This document shows positions 5,934 through 13,388 of a stretch of DNA of 20,193 bases, one piece after another. The translations under genes and the position numbers were made by a program. The notes beneath the pieces were generated by a model. It was not told where the DNA came from. It saw only the letters and a program-made list of their open reading frames with translations, and ran no database searches. The DNA comes from a virus. The DNA lies in the IMG/VR virus record IMGVR_UViG_3300049919_000191, positions 1 to 20,193 of that record; one strand, given 5' to 3'. Position 1 is the stretch's first letter; every line of letters begins with the position of its first letter.

Positions 5934-6062
5934 ATGCGGCATAAACTAGAATTACTGTACATTTATTCAAGATTTAAAATCCTTGAGTGGTATTTCGTTA
6001 GTTGTATTGTTTTGCGTGAGTGGAAACGTGAAATATCACTCTTCACTAAAAATAATTCGTAA
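5934..6062 (+). CDS. Possible 42-residue protein, translationally coupled
   Basis: ATG 5934 begins one base after the TAA of the preceding gene and reads 42 codons, rich in aromatic and basic residues (HKLELLYIYSRFKILEWYF...). There is no independent Shine-Dalgarno, so it would rely on reinitiation. It ends 16 nt before phoH and fills the gap neatly. No homology recognised; it may be a chance frame. Confidence 0.4.
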   Translation: MRHKLELLYIYSRFKILEWYFVSCIVLREWKREISLFTKNNS

Positions 6063-6078
6063 ATAAAGGAGAACGGTT

Positions 6079-6855
6079 TTGAAACGTAGACAAAAAACAA
6101 CAGAAGATATTGTAAAGAAAGAGAAATTCCAACGGATTGATTTTCCACAGCTTTACCCAAAGAACGAAAATCAACGACTTTTCTTAGAATCTTTCAAGTA
6201 CGATACAATGGTGGTTGGTGAAGGTAGCTCTGGTGTAGGTAAAACCCTACTAGCTTGCTATCACGCAGCTAAAAAACTACACTACGGGGATGTTAAGAAA
6301 GTTGTACTTATTCGGGCATATCAACCCTTAGCTGGAAGAACTATCGGTTTCATGCCCGGCGATGCTCTGATGAAGTTGTTACCTTTTTATCAACAAATGG
6401 TTGACTACTTTGAGGACTATCTTGGTAAAGCACGTACGCAGATTCACCTTACTCAAGGTACAATTGAAATTTGTTCACTAGAGACAATTCGTGGTCGGTC
6501 TTGGGATGATGCAATAATTATTGTAGATGAAGCACAAAACTTGTTTGTTCCTGAAATCCAAGCCTTGTGTACCCGATTGGGTGAGAAGAGTCAGATGATT
6601 TTTTGCGGAGATGACACTGGTTTTCAAACAGACGTGAAGAACAGCATGAACGGTTTAACGTATCTACAAAAACTGACGGAAAAATACAACATCCCTGAAG
6701 TGACTTTTGTTAAGTTCAACCGTGAGGATATTTGTCGCTCTGGTATTACGAAATCTTTTGTCACAGCTTTTGAGGATGAAATGCTAGCGGATAAAACAGG
6801 TAAAGCTATTTTGTCGCAGACAGAACAAGACAAACAGTTTAAAAAACACCGATAA
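6079..6855 (+). CDS. phoH: PhoH-like P-loop ATPase
   Basis: 258 aa from TTG 6079, seven bases after AAGGAG. It has Walker A GSSGVGKT at 49-56, the PhoH signature region RAYQPLAGRTIGFMPGD at 79-95 and Walker B IIIVDEAQN at 146-154, then FCGDDTGFQTD as sensor-like segment near 175-185. PhoH proteins are ATPases of the helicase superfamily; they are very common in phage genomes, with proposed roles in RNA or phosphate-stress metabolism, but the phage function is not settled. It is cotranscribed with the ClpP-like gene 14 nt downstream. Confidence 0.92.
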   Translation: MKRRQKTTEDIVKKEKFQRIDFPQLYPKNENQRLFLESFKYDTMVVGEGSSGVGKTLLACYHAAKKLHYGDVKKVVLIRAYQPLAGRTIGFMPGDALMKLLPFYQQMVDYFEDYLGKARTQIHLTQGTIEICSLETIRGRSWDDAIIIVDEAQNLFVPEIQALCTRLGEKSQMIFCGDDTGFQTDVKNSMNGLTYLQKLTEKYNIPEVTFVKFNREDICRSGITKSFVTAFEDEMLADKTGKAILSQTEQDKQFKKHR

Positions 6856-6869
6856 GAAAAAGGGTAAAC

Positions 6870-7508
6870 ATGCTTGAATTGAGAAATAAAAACTCTGAAG
6901 AATATAGTGATGAAGACTTTGACGATATACCACAACAACGCGGTAGTAAAAACCTGTTTGAAACAACTCACCGATCTACCGCTTACGACTATTATCTAGA
7001 TACCCCGATAGGCGACAAGAGCAAGTATCGAGATTTGCTTCACACGCTCTACAACATGGAAGAAGGAGATTCCCTAAGACTGTTTGTGAGCGGGCCGGGT
7101 GGACAACTCGATACAATGCTGGAGATTATCACTGCTGTTGAATCTTGTCGTGGGCGTGTTATTGGTGTTCTAACGGGTACAGCAGCGTCTGCTCACGGTA
7201 TCCTTGCGTTAGCCTTGCCCGAGCTGCAAGTGCTCCACAGAGCTAGTATTATGATTCACAACGCTTCTTTTGGTGCGGGTGGTAAAGTACAAGAAGTTCA
7301 ATCTATGGTTGACTATAGTATTAAAGTCTGCAAAGAAGTGTTTGAAGAATTTTATACAGGTTTTCTTAGTGAAACAGAACTTGCTGATCTTTTCAAAGGC
7401 GTGGATTTCTACTTTAATGCACAAGAAATACAAACAAGGTTGAAGAAGAGAAATACTTATCGTAAGAAACAAATCAATGTTGTGAAAAAGAAAACAACAG
7501 ACAATTAA
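6870..7508 (+). CDS. ClpP-like serine protease
   Basis: 212 aa. The ClpP/crotonase-type core is visible: SGPGGQLDTMLEI at 74-86, catalytic serine in GTAAS (S107), histidine in MIHN (H130) and aspartate in GVDFYFNAQEI (D179), so the triad looks complete. The first 40 residues are an acidic extension (EEYSDEDFDDIPQQR). Phage ClpP-like proteases usually mature the prohead and sit near the portal; this one is instead beside PhoH on the opposite strand, so a regulatory or host-directed role is also possible. The basic tail KKRNTYRKK is unusual. The gene ends at a strong terminator. Confidence 0.85.
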   Translation: MLELRNKNSEEYSDEDFDDIPQQRGSKNLFETTHRSTAYDYYLDTPIGDKSKYRDLLHTLYNMEEGDSLRLFVSGPGGQLDTMLEIITAVESCRGRVIGVLTGTAASAHGILALALPELQVLHRASIMIHNASFGAGGKVQEVQSMVDYSIKVCKEVFEEFYTGFLSETELADLFKGVDFYFNAQEIQTRLKKRNTYRKKQINVVKKKTTDN

Positions 7509-7515
7509 ACTGATA

Positions 7516-7556
7516 AAAACCTCCTACAAGAAATAAATCTCGTAGGAGGTTTTTCT
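7516..7556 (+). terminator. Strong rho-independent terminator
   Basis: AAACCTCCTAC and GTAGGAGGTTT form an 11-bp stem around a 14-nt loop, followed by TTTTTCTTT. It ends the PhoH/ClpP transcript. The same arm sequence recurs in the terminator at 13411-13445. Confidence 0.9.
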
Positions 7557-7569
7557 TTATTAAAAATAG

Positions 7570-7575
7570 TATAAT
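7570..7575 (+). promoter_or_regulatory. Likely promoter -10 after the terminator
   Basis: A perfect TATAAT directly follows the terminator, 32 nt before the next start codon. No good -35 is seen; the terminator U tract occupies that place. Confidence 0.45.
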
Positions 7576-7607
7576 CTCTCCATCAACAACTCTGAAAGGA
7601 AAACAAA

Positions 7608-7988
7608 ATGACTATAAAACACGCAGAAATCATCAAGCACATGGTAGATCATGGGTATGAAAGCGTAGAGTATGAGTATGGTGGTCGATGGTTTTTTGCT
7701 AGAGAAAGCATAACTCCTCTACGCCTTCCTACTTTTAACTGGCGCATTAGACCTGCTGAAAAATTATTGCACATAGAAAATTTTCCAACACCTGAGACAA
7801 AAGCACTCGCATACGGAGAAACATATTATCTGTTGACAATCAGTCCCTGCATACCAAACTTGTGTACATGGTACAACGCAAACGATGAATGGGTAGCTTT
7901 GAAAAAGGGACGAGTGTATAAGTCGAAAGATAAATGCAATTTGGCACGCAATCTGCTCCTGTCTGCCTTGTCTGTAACGGTGACGTGA
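7608..7988 (+). CDS. Conserved-type phage protein, unknown function
   Basis: 126 aa. The first 50 residues (EIIKHMVDHGYESVEYEYGGRWF...PTFNWRIRPAE) have the layout of a small domain often repeated in phage proteins, ending in W-RIRP. The second half has aromatic-rich strands and a basic C-terminus. It probably acts in the cytoplasm; no catalytic motif is seen. ATG 7608 follows GAAAGGA at good spacing. It is transcribed from the -10 at 7570. Confidence 0.75.
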   Translation: MTIKHAEIIKHMVDHGYESVEYEYGGRWFFARESITPLRLPTFNWRIRPAEKLLHIENFPTPETKALAYGETYYLLTISPCIPNLCTWYNANDEWVALKKGRVYKSKDKCNLARNLLLSALSVTVT

Positions 7989-8060
7989 TGACTTTGCATT
8001 CGATTGTCACAGAACACGATCTTGTATTTCACAAAACACGTACTAGGTTAATAGAAAACG

Positions 8061-8069
8061 TGTTATACT
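8061..8069 (+). promoter_or_regulatory. Extended -10 promoter
   Basis: CGTGT then TATACT (8064-8069): an extended -10 of the same style as other promoters in this genome. The -35 region is weak. It lies 33 nt before the gene at 8102. Confidence 0.5.
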
Positions 8070-8101
8070 TACGTTGTTATTAATTTTAAAGGAGATCACA
8101 A

Positions 8102-8500
8102 ATGAGTAAAATCGAAATAGGTAAAAAATACCAAACGAAAAGCAACATCAAAGTAAAACGTGTACTCTGCACGGATGCTGCTGCCCCCTTTTCTGTTGTT
8201 GTGCTGTTGGAAAATGGTAAAATCATCCGAACCACAGAGCACGGCGAATATTATGAAGTAGAAATACCTCACGACTTTGATTTAGTAGAGGTATCTCCGT
8301 TCTCTGAATTTAAAGACGGAGACCCTGTTATGGTGCGTGACAACGATATGCAGGTTTGGAGAAAACGATATTTTGCTCGTGTTTCACCGCAAAGTAGTTC
8401 AATACAGGCCTACACAGATGGTACAACCAAGTGGTCAAACGATGGTCGTTTTTCAGACTGGAATCAGTGCCGTAAACCAACACAAGCAGAACTGGAATGA
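8102..8500 (+). CDS. Phage protein with FKDGDPVMVRD domain, unknown function
   Basis: 132 aa. The N-terminal 60 residues form a beta-rich segment (EIGKKYQTKSNIKVKRVLC...). The C-terminal 65 carry FKDGDPVMVRDNDMQVWRKR...WNQCRKPTQAEL, a module I know as the tail of many unrelated phage proteins, with an SH3-like look and a conserved W-x-x-CR-PT. The function of that module is not known. It has a good Shine-Dalgarno AAAGGAG. Its stop overlaps the next start (ATGA). Confidence 0.75.
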   Translation: MSKIEIGKKYQTKSNIKVKRVLCTDAAAPFSVVVLLENGKIIRTTEHGEYYEVEIPHDFDLVEVSPFSEFKDGDPVMVRDNDMQVWRKRYFARVSPQSSSIQAYTDGTTKWSNDGRFSDWNQCRKPTQAELE

Positions 8501-8799
8501 CTTACACAGCCAATGAATTGTTCAGAACAGCGTTTAACTACATGGATTTACAATTAGACTGCGCCTTTGGAAGAGGATTACCGCATGGAATAAACCAAGT
8601 ATGCGTTTGTTGTAAGGCTGGATCGTTAGATGAAGCTGGAGCTACGATTGGTTCTGTTGATAGAATCACTGATGAATTAGAACTTAAACCGTGGTCAACC
8701 TTTTACAAGACAAAAGAATACACTGCTTATGTGTGTAGGAGTTGTGGTTATCAGTGGTCATGGTATAGAGACAAACAACAAAAGGAAACTACAGAATGA
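8497..8799 (+). CDS. Zinc-ribbon protein
   Basis: 100 aa with two CxxC pairs, C36-V-C-C39 and C80-R-S-C83, about 40 residues apart, the second in VCRSCGYQWSW typical of a zinc ribbon. It could bind DNA, RNA or a protein partner; the context (next to a DNA methyltransferase) hints at DNA metabolism but does not show it. It begins within an ATGA overlap and ends in another, so translation is coupled on both sides. Confidence 0.75.
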   Translation: MTYTANELFRTAFNYMDLQLDCAFGRGLPHGINQVCVCCKAGSLDEAGATIGSVDRITDELELKPWSTFYKTKEYTAYVCRSCGYQWSWYRDKQQKETTE

Positions 8800-8849
8800 A
8801 TCCTAAACAATCCACGTTAAGCGAAAGAATAGTTTTATGCAAGAAATAA
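8796..8849 (+). CDS. 17-codon overlapping ORF leading into the methyltransferase
   Basis: It starts in ATGA at the stop of the zinc-ribbon gene (reads MNPKQSTLSERIVLCKK) and ends 13 nt inside the methyltransferase gene. The methyltransferase has a poor Shine-Dalgarno, so ribosomes finishing this short frame could reinitiate there. It could be a coupling device rather than a functional peptide. Confidence 0.3.
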   Translation: MNPKQSTLSERIVLCKK

Positions 8850-9898
8850 ACGTACTTAGTTTGTTTGATGGAATATCTTGTGGACAAGTCGCACTACAAA
8901 GAGCAGGTGTTGTTGTAAACAACTACTTTGCGTCAGAGGTAGATAAATACGCTATAGCAGTTACACAGAAAAACTACCCAAATACTCACCAACTCGGAGA
9001 TGTTACAGCAATAAAAGCTGAGCACCTACCTAAGATTGATTTATTGATAGGAGGGAGTCCCTGTCAAGGTTTTTCTTTTGCTGGCAAAGGTTTAAACTTC
9101 GATGACCCACGGAGTAAACTGTTTTTTGAGTTTGTGAGACTACTAAAGGAAGTAAAACCTAAGTATTTCTTACTAGAAAACGTGGTTATGAAAAAAGAAA
9201 TATCTGCTGTTATTTCAGAGCTTCTTGGTGTGCAACCAATCATGATAAACAGCAGTCTTGTCTCTGCTCAAAACCGCAAGAGGCTTTACTGGACAAACAT
9301 ACCGAACGTACAACAACCAGAAGACTTAGGTTTGATGTGGGGTCATGTTAGAGAAACAGGTGTTAATTCTGAGAGCTATTACTACACAGAGAAAGCAATG
9401 CAGTGGTTGGCTAGAAGTAGTCAGAAACGAAACAAAGTGCTGGTTGTTCACTCAGACTTCGAGAAAATGCAGATGATTGAAGCTAGTCACTGCAAGAAAT
9501 ACAGTAATCAGAGGTTTTTCGGTATTGTGGATTACCCGACATGCAAACAAACAATTGCTTCCTTGCGAGGGAGATTTGTTGTTGGTGGAAAAAGACAAGA
9601 TAGTAAAGTAAGCACCGAAGGTTTGACAAAACAATACATTGAGTTCAGGTATGACAACAAGTCAAACTGCTTGAGTACAGTAAAGAAAGACAACATTGTT
9701 GTACCTTTTACACTTCCCTATAGGATACCTCCTGATGATTTCCTGTTCCGTTACATAACTCCTTTGGAATGCGAAAGACTTCAGACGTTACCAGACGGAT
9801 ACACTAGCTGTGTGTCAGATACACAACGGTATAAGGCGATTGGTAACGGTTGGACTGTAGATGTTGTTGCTGGTATCTTCAAAAGCATGGTACAATAA
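8837..9898 (+). CDS. DNA (cytosine-5-)-methyltransferase
   Basis: 353 aa, typical for a C5 methyltransferase. Motif I LSLFDGISCGQ at 7-17 (AdoMet binding), motif IV GGSPCQGFSF at 72-81 with catalytic C76, motif VI LLENV at 112-116, motif VIII QNRKRLYW at 145-152, a target-recognition stretch at about 190-300, then ITPLECERLQ and AIGNGW at the C-terminus (motifs IX-X). It transfers a methyl group to C5 of cytosine in a site that cannot be read from the sequence. No restriction endonuclease is nearby, so protection of phage DNA from host restriction is the likely role. The start is weakly supported by a ribosome site; coupling to the short ORF above is possible. Confidence 0.95.
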   Translation: MQEINVLSLFDGISCGQVALQRAGVVVNNYFASEVDKYAIAVTQKNYPNTHQLGDVTAIKAEHLPKIDLLIGGSPCQGFSFAGKGLNFDDPRSKLFFEFVRLLKEVKPKYFLLENVVMKKEISAVISELLGVQPIMINSSLVSAQNRKRLYWTNIPNVQQPEDLGLMWGHVRETGVNSESYYYTEKAMQWLARSSQKRNKVLVVHSDFEKMQMIEASHCKKYSNQRFFGIVDYPTCKQTIASLRGRFVVGGKRQDSKVSTEGLTKQYIEFRYDNKSNCLSTVKKDNIVVPFTLPYRIPPDDFLFRYITPLECERLQTLPDGYTSCVSDTQRYKAIGNGWTVDVVAGIFKSMVQ

Positions 9899-9931
9899 CT
9901 TCATCAACAACACAGCCAGAAAGGAAACCTC

Positions 9932-10357
9932 ATGTCAAACTCTATGCAAATTAAACTAAGCGATTACGTATCCGATGAAGAAATAAAAGCTACCATCCTT
10001 GATGAAATCCGACGATTTACACGTAACAACACCGAGACTACACTCAAGAGAATCTTCTCCAACGGTGCTTACGAGATTCTTTCCCAGTGTATTGATAAGA
10101 ACACATCTGCTTCTGTGTTGGAAGAACTAGCAAACACAGTCAATCGTTTGTTGACTGATAAAGCCTCAATTCAGTACCAGCTTTTCAAACAGCCCGACCA
10201 GTGGAATAGAGAACCAAGTATGGTTGCTAGAGTTTTCTCAGACTGTGTTTTTAAACGTGGAAAAGAAATCGCGGAAGCTGTTGACAAACATCTTGCTACG
10301 TTAAACGCAAAAGATTTTAAAACTTTTCTAATCCGCTATGCGGTAAAAGAAAAATAA
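9932..10357 (+). CDS. Unknown helical phage protein
   Basis: 141 aa, predicted largely alpha-helical (LSDYVSDEEIKATILDEIRRFTRNN, then VLEELANTVNRLL). No catalytic or metal motif. Good Shine-Dalgarno AAAGGAAAC. It follows the methyltransferase by 33 nt and is probably in the same transcript. I do not recognise the family. Confidence 0.75.
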   Translation: MSNSMQIKLSDYVSDEEIKATILDEIRRFTRNNTETTLKRIFSNGAYEILSQCIDKNTSASVLEELANTVNRLLTDKASIQYQLFKQPDQWNREPSMVARVFSDCVFKRGKEIAEAVDKHLATLNAKDFKTFLIRYAVKEK

Positions 10358-10393
10358 GCGCTTCAAACCTAAACCATCAGTGAAAGGAAAACC

Positions 10394-10588
10394 ATGTTAT
10401 TCATGCCTATTTTATTCTTCTGTACAGTAAACGGTGTATGCGCGTTTAAAGCGTTTCCAGCTACTACAAACGTCTCTTACTGCAATCAGGCAGTACAAGA
10501 GATCAAAACACGACTAGAACCCTCACTAGATGACTTCAGCACTATAGCCGTTACTTGTGTCAGTGTAAAGAAAGCTGAAGAAGTATGA
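10394..10588 (+). CDS. Small exported or membrane-anchored protein
   Basis: 64 aa. Residues 1-17 (MLFMPILFFCTVNGVCA) are hydrophobic, compatible with a signal peptide or a short anchor, with later cysteines that could form a disulphide in the periplasm. The remainder is soluble. No lysis motif is seen. Shine-Dalgarno GAAAGGA. Its stop overlaps the following start by ATGA. Confidence 0.65.
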   Translation: MLFMPILFFCTVNGVCAFKAFPATTNVSYCNQAVQEIKTRLEPSLDDFSTIAVTCVSVKKAEEV

Positions 10589-10791
10589 ACTGGTGTTTAT
10601 TTGGTTTTCATAAATATAGTAAATTTACTGGTTTAATAGATGCACGAAATAGTGATTTTACTAAATTACAGGCAAGAGTTTGTGAAGATTGTGGTAAAAT
10701 ACAAGTAAAGAAAATATCCCAACCTTGGAACACTTGGTTTCTTTTAAGCGATACAAACACAAAACTAGAAGAGTTGCAATGCAAAAATTAA
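10585..10791 (+). CDS. Small zinc-ribbon-like protein
   Basis: 68 aa. MNWCLFGFHKY at the start and RVCEDCGKIQ at 31-40 give one CxxC (C33, C36), with C4 and H9 as possible further ligands: the layout of small phage/plasmid proteins of the LFGFHKY...CxxCGK type. Function unknown. It is translated from an overlap with the preceding gene. Confidence 0.7.
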   Translation: MNWCLFGFHKYSKFTGLIDARNSDFTKLQARVCEDCGKIQVKKISQPWNTWFLLSDTNTKLEELQCKN

Positions 10792-10841
10792 CCAAAGATC
10801 AGCAGATTGTCAACTGTGTTGTTGTATTGATTTCAGAGTAA
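10779..10841 (+). CDS. 20-residue ORF, possibly a gene remnant
   Basis: MQKLTKDQQIVNCVVVLISE from ATG 10779 with AGAAGAG upstream, overlapping the end of the previous gene by 13 nt. It is too short for a domain. It resembles the beginning of a larger protein cut off by the stop at 10839, and may be a relic. Confidence 0.3.
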   Translation: MQKLTKDQQIVNCVVVLISE

Positions 10842-10850
10842 TGACAAGAC

Positions 10851-10878
10851 TTGCATAAAACTGTTCAAAACATATTAA
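10851..10878 (+). promoter_or_regulatory. Possible promoter
   Basis: -35 TTGCAT (10851-10856), 16-nt spacer, -10 TATTAA (10873-10878), 27 nt before the start of the membrane protein at 10906. Confidence 0.45.
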
Positions 10879-10905
10879 ATAACTTACATATAAAGGTACT
10901 ACTCA

Positions 10906-11280
10906 ATGGACTCTTTCAGTTTTCTTCTCTTTATTGTTATTGCTTTTGGTGGTTTCATCCTATTTTCACACATAGTGTATATAGTTGCTTTTGATGTGAT
11001 TAACGAAAAAGCAGACGACAAAATAGCAAATTGTTTTAAAGATATAGATAAACTCTTATCTCCTCATGGTCTGGAAGTAATGAGGCGAAGTAACAATTGT
11101 TGGACAATTTATGACTGTGCTTGTAGTATGCCTTTTTCAGTTGCTATTCCAGCTAGTAAATTCTTATTTTTATTAAAACAATTAAAGTACGGTAAGATTA
11201 CAACAGAAGATTTTTTGAGCTATCTTAGGAACACTGAAATAAAGCACACTAGGAAATTACAGAAATCCAAGGAACTATAA
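10906..11280 (+). CDS. Small inner-membrane protein, unknown function
   Basis: 124 aa. Residues 5-29 (FSFLLFIVIAFGGFILFSHIVYIV) form one transmembrane helix, followed by a soluble domain with several cysteines (CWTIYDCACSM) and a basic tail. The topology suggests a cytoplasmic or periplasmic domain tethered to the inner membrane. Not a recognised holin. Shine-Dalgarno AAAGG, start clear. Confidence 0.7.
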   Translation: MDSFSFLLFIVIAFGGFILFSHIVYIVAFDVINEKADDKIANCFKDIDKLLSPHGLEVMRRSNNCWTIYDCACSMPFSVAIPASKFLFLLKQLKYGKITTEDFLSYLRNTEIKHTRKLQKSKEL

Positions 11281-11302
11281 CGTTAGACACAAAGGAAAAG
11301 AA

Positions 11303-11773
11303 ATGGAAACCAGAACAAGTCAACAACAGAATCGAGAGCACAGTCATTATTTCAAGGATGTGTCCAAGTTATCTAAAATAGATGTTTACCGTGTCTTACA
11401 ACTATTTAATGTCACTGACCCATGTATCCAGCACGCAGTTAAGAAGCTTCTTGTAGCTGGTGGTCGTGGTGCAGGTAAGGATGTATCGAAAGATATTAAA
11501 GAAGCAAGGGAATCACTAGTACGCTGGCAAGAAATGCAGGTAGAAACAACCCCTGAAATTCAACAAACTTTTGATGAACAACCAAAAGAAAGTAAGGTTG
11601 CTCTTGCACCTGAAGATGTTGTAGTAACTTACGACAATCACACCGTTTATCTTGTTCACAGACCAACAAATCTTACTATTGTTTACAATGATCTCTATGT
11701 AACCAAAAGGAGTGCTTGGGCACAGCTTACAGAGAAGGTTAAGAAACACAACCAACAAAAGGAAACTAAATGA
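11303..11773 (+). CDS. Phage protein with HYFKDVS...IDVYRVL domain
   Basis: 156 aa. The first 75 residues (HYFKDVSKLSKIDVYRVLQLFNVTDPC...AVKKLLVAGGRGAGKDVSKDIKEA) match a domain I recall from many phage proteins of unknown function. GGRGAGKD resembles a P-loop but lacks the K-S/T ending, so ATP binding is not supported. The second half (from about residue 95) is a separate small domain. Shine-Dalgarno AAAGGAAAAG. It overlaps the next gene by ATGA. Confidence 0.75.
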   Translation: METRTSQQQNREHSHYFKDVSKLSKIDVYRVLQLFNVTDPCIQHAVKKLLVAGGRGAGKDVSKDIKEARESLVRWQEMQVETTPEIQQTFDEQPKESKVALAPEDVVVTYDNHTVYLVHRPTNLTIVYNDLYVTKRSAWAQLTEKVKKHNQQKETK

Positions 11774-12060
11774 AATTCTATAATCCGTTTAAACCGCACA
11801 TTGTCGAGATAAATAAACTTTATTATATTAAAATACAGCAGACAACGCGACCGTGGTTCAAGGATGCTTTGTACTTGAACTGTTATTTTGTTTGGCATTA
11901 TTTTGGAACAAATACGCAGTATTTCAGCACACAAGAAGCAGCAGAAAATTTCTGGCTAGAGTATTCGGCTAGGACTAAAAAAGAAAAAGAAGCATGCACA
12001 GAATGCGCACTTGTGGGGTGCAACGGTGAATGTTCCGGCAATGGCGCGATGGGAGATTGA
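11770..12060 (+). CDS. Unknown small protein with C-terminal cysteine cluster
   Basis: 96 aa. The body (YYIKIQQTTRPWFKDALYLNCYFVWHYFGTN) is aromatic. The tail has C76, C79, C84 and C88 (ECALVGCNGECSG), a possible metal site. Function not recognised. Translated from an ATGA overlap with the preceding gene. Confidence 0.65.
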   Translation: MKFYNPFKPHIVEINKLYYIKIQQTTRPWFKDALYLNCYFVWHYFGTNTQYFSTQEAAENFWLEYSARTKKEKEACTECALVGCNGECSGNGAMGD

Positions 12061-12121
12061 AATGAAAATAACCAGTTGCAACACGTAAAACAGATGAGCC
12101 GAACAGAGAATTTATTTTTAA

Positions 12122-12166
12122 TTGACAAACAGGTATCATCTTCGTACCATGTAAACGTGATACAAT
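12122..12166 (+). promoter_or_regulatory. Promoter region with two overlapping options
   Basis: TTGACA (12122-12127), 17-nt spacer, TACCAT (12145-12150) is one choice. A second -10, TACAAT (12161-12166), is preceded by CGTGA, the extended -10 style found elsewhere in this genome. Either lies 45-60 nt before the gene at 12211. The 150-nt gap from 12061 holds nothing else. Confidence 0.55.
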
Positions 12167-12210
12167 ACCCTAAATCTATAACTTAACCCTAACTCAATAA
12201 AGGAACAAAA

Positions 12211-12408
12211 ATGGCACTACGTATTTACAAATTTAACTTTAAAGGTATTTATCTCGGAGGCGAAGCTGTTGTTGTCGCTGGTAGTTTTGAAGAAGGTTTA
12301 GCCAAGGTTAAAACCATTCAACCCTTTAACAACGAACCAATTTGCGAGAACAAAAAAGGCGAAGTCATTAAAGCAGAGGTTGTTTACTTTGCTAACGGAG
12401 ACTATTGA
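12211..12408 (+). CDS. Unknown small phage protein
   Basis: 65 aa, beta-rich look (RIYKFNFKGIYLGGEAVVVAGSFEEGLAKV), no motif recognised. AAAGGA is well placed before ATG. Its own promoter lies upstream, which suggests separate timing or dosage. Confidence 0.65.
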   Translation: MALRIYKFNFKGIYLGGEAVVVAGSFEEGLAKVKTIQPFNNEPICENKKGEVIKAEVVYFANGDY

Positions 12409-12433
12409 TTGTCATTAAGGACAGAACCATACA

Positions 12434-12556
12434 ATGATTGATGTAAACTTCAGTAACGACTTAATTAACTACGGAGCTACAGCAGCAGTTTTAATCTGCG
12501 TTGTTGGTTTGTTCGTGGAAATAGTTATATCCTTACCTAAGAAAGACAAGAAATGA
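12434..12556 (+). CDS. 40-residue membrane protein
   Basis: ATG 12434 reads 40 codons with one hydrophobic helix at about 13-33 (YGATAAVLICVVGLFVEIVI) and a lysine-rich end KKDKK, consistent with one membrane pass with a cytoplasmic tail. It begins after AAGGA (somewhat distant) and ends in an ATGA overlap with the next gene, good evidence that it is translated. Function unknown; single-helix phage peptides often modulate host membrane proteins. Confidence 0.6.
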   Translation: MIDVNFSNDLINYGATAAVLICVVGLFVEIVISLPKKDKK

Positions 12557-12747
12557 CTAGAACAGATTTACTAGCCCACGCTGCAAACGCACGGGTTGCC
12601 CGATGGTCTGCTATACACAATGATATGTTGGTGTGGGATATGCACCACCCAGAGCAACCATACATGATTTCCCAGTATAAAGCTGTACAGGACAACCTGC
12701 TAAATGAGGCTACTTTTCTTCAAGCATTGGCAGGGAGTGTAGAATAA
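12553..12747 (+). CDS. Unknown small helical protein
   Basis: 64 aa, helical and histidine-rich (HAANARVARWSAIHNDMLVWDMHHPEQP). No motif recognised. It starts in an overlap with the membrane peptide and is the last confident rightward gene before the non-coding stretch. Confidence 0.65.
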   Translation: MTRTDLLAHAANARVARWSAIHNDMLVWDMHHPEQPYMISQYKAVQDNLLNEATFLQALAGSVE

Positions 12748-12768
12748 GTAATAACGTCAGTAATACAA

Positions 12769-12829
12769 GCGTCTGGGTATTACCTATTAGTAAAGCTCAA
12801 TTCAATGCTCTAAGCTAGGTATCCAGATC
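12769..12829 (+). promoter_or_regulatory. Stem-loop after the last rightward gene
   Basis: TCTGGGTATT pairs with GGTATCCAGA (ten pairs including G-U) around a 41-nt loop. There is no U tract, so it is not a classical terminator; it could be a weak 3' end or an mRNA-stabilising structure just before the promoter at 12837. Confidence 0.35.
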
Positions 12830-12836
12830 ATTTCAC

Positions 12837-12865
12837 TTGACTTGTTATTAAATCCGTGATAGAAT
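12837..12865 (+). promoter_or_regulatory. Near-consensus promoter with no gene downstream
   Basis: -35 TTGACT (12837-12842), 17-nt spacer, -10 TAGAAT (12860-12865) preceded by CGTGA. One of the best promoters in the window. Transcription should start near 12872 and run rightwards into a region without a convincing reading frame. Confidence 0.7.
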
Positions 12866-13352
12866 ACAAGTATGAAAGAAAGTACATGTACTTGAATTAA
12901 ACACTGCGGTTAACCTACATAAAAACTAGGCAAGATGTTGGGTGTTTACCCTACCACGAGGTAGGTTTCAGTTTTACAAGAGAACCCCAAAGAACTAACG
13001 TGTGCTGAACTAGAGCGTATGGGTGGCGGTTGGCAATCCCAACTGAGAAGTCTAGGTTAAGTATCCAGTCTCAATCAATATGAACTTTCTTCAAGTTCTT
13101 TAGATGCCGAGTCCGATAAGCTGTTTATTCCACATGCTGTTTACACAGCAACAGGAAGGTCTCGTGCCGTTCCGAACTCATCAATATGTTTTAAATTACT
13201 GTTGTCAAGTCTTTTCTTGCTTTTCTTAACTTTTATTTATTAAGATTAAACAAACAAGATAATAACTTCAAACAAAGTTACTAATAATCAAATAACATTC
13301 GATAAGTAATTAGTACGTTAGTTTAACAGAAGGAATAAGCAGAGTATACCTT

Positions 13353-13388
13353 GGTATAACTAACAGTATAACTAATAGTATACTGTAT
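13353..13388. repeat. Three degenerate 12-nt repeats in an AT-rich stretch
   Basis: GGTATAACTAAC, AGTATAACTAAT and AGTATACTGTAT follow directly one after another, flanked by more AGTATAC/GTATAC sequence. Protein-binding iterons or an easily melted region are possible; function unknown. Confidence 0.45.

Noticed and set aside
11303-11773. P-loop in GGRGAGKD
   Set aside because: It lacks the K-S/T ending and has no Walker B; it is more likely a loop of the conserved phage domain.
13161-13180. 5S rRNA-like string CCGTTCCGAACTC
   Set aside because: Only about a dozen bases agree with the conserved 5S loop; the flanking sequence and overall fold do not fit.
12872-13200. Group I intron or tmRNA
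   Set aside because: No recognisable P7/G-binding core, no tRNA-like ends and no tag-peptide frame.
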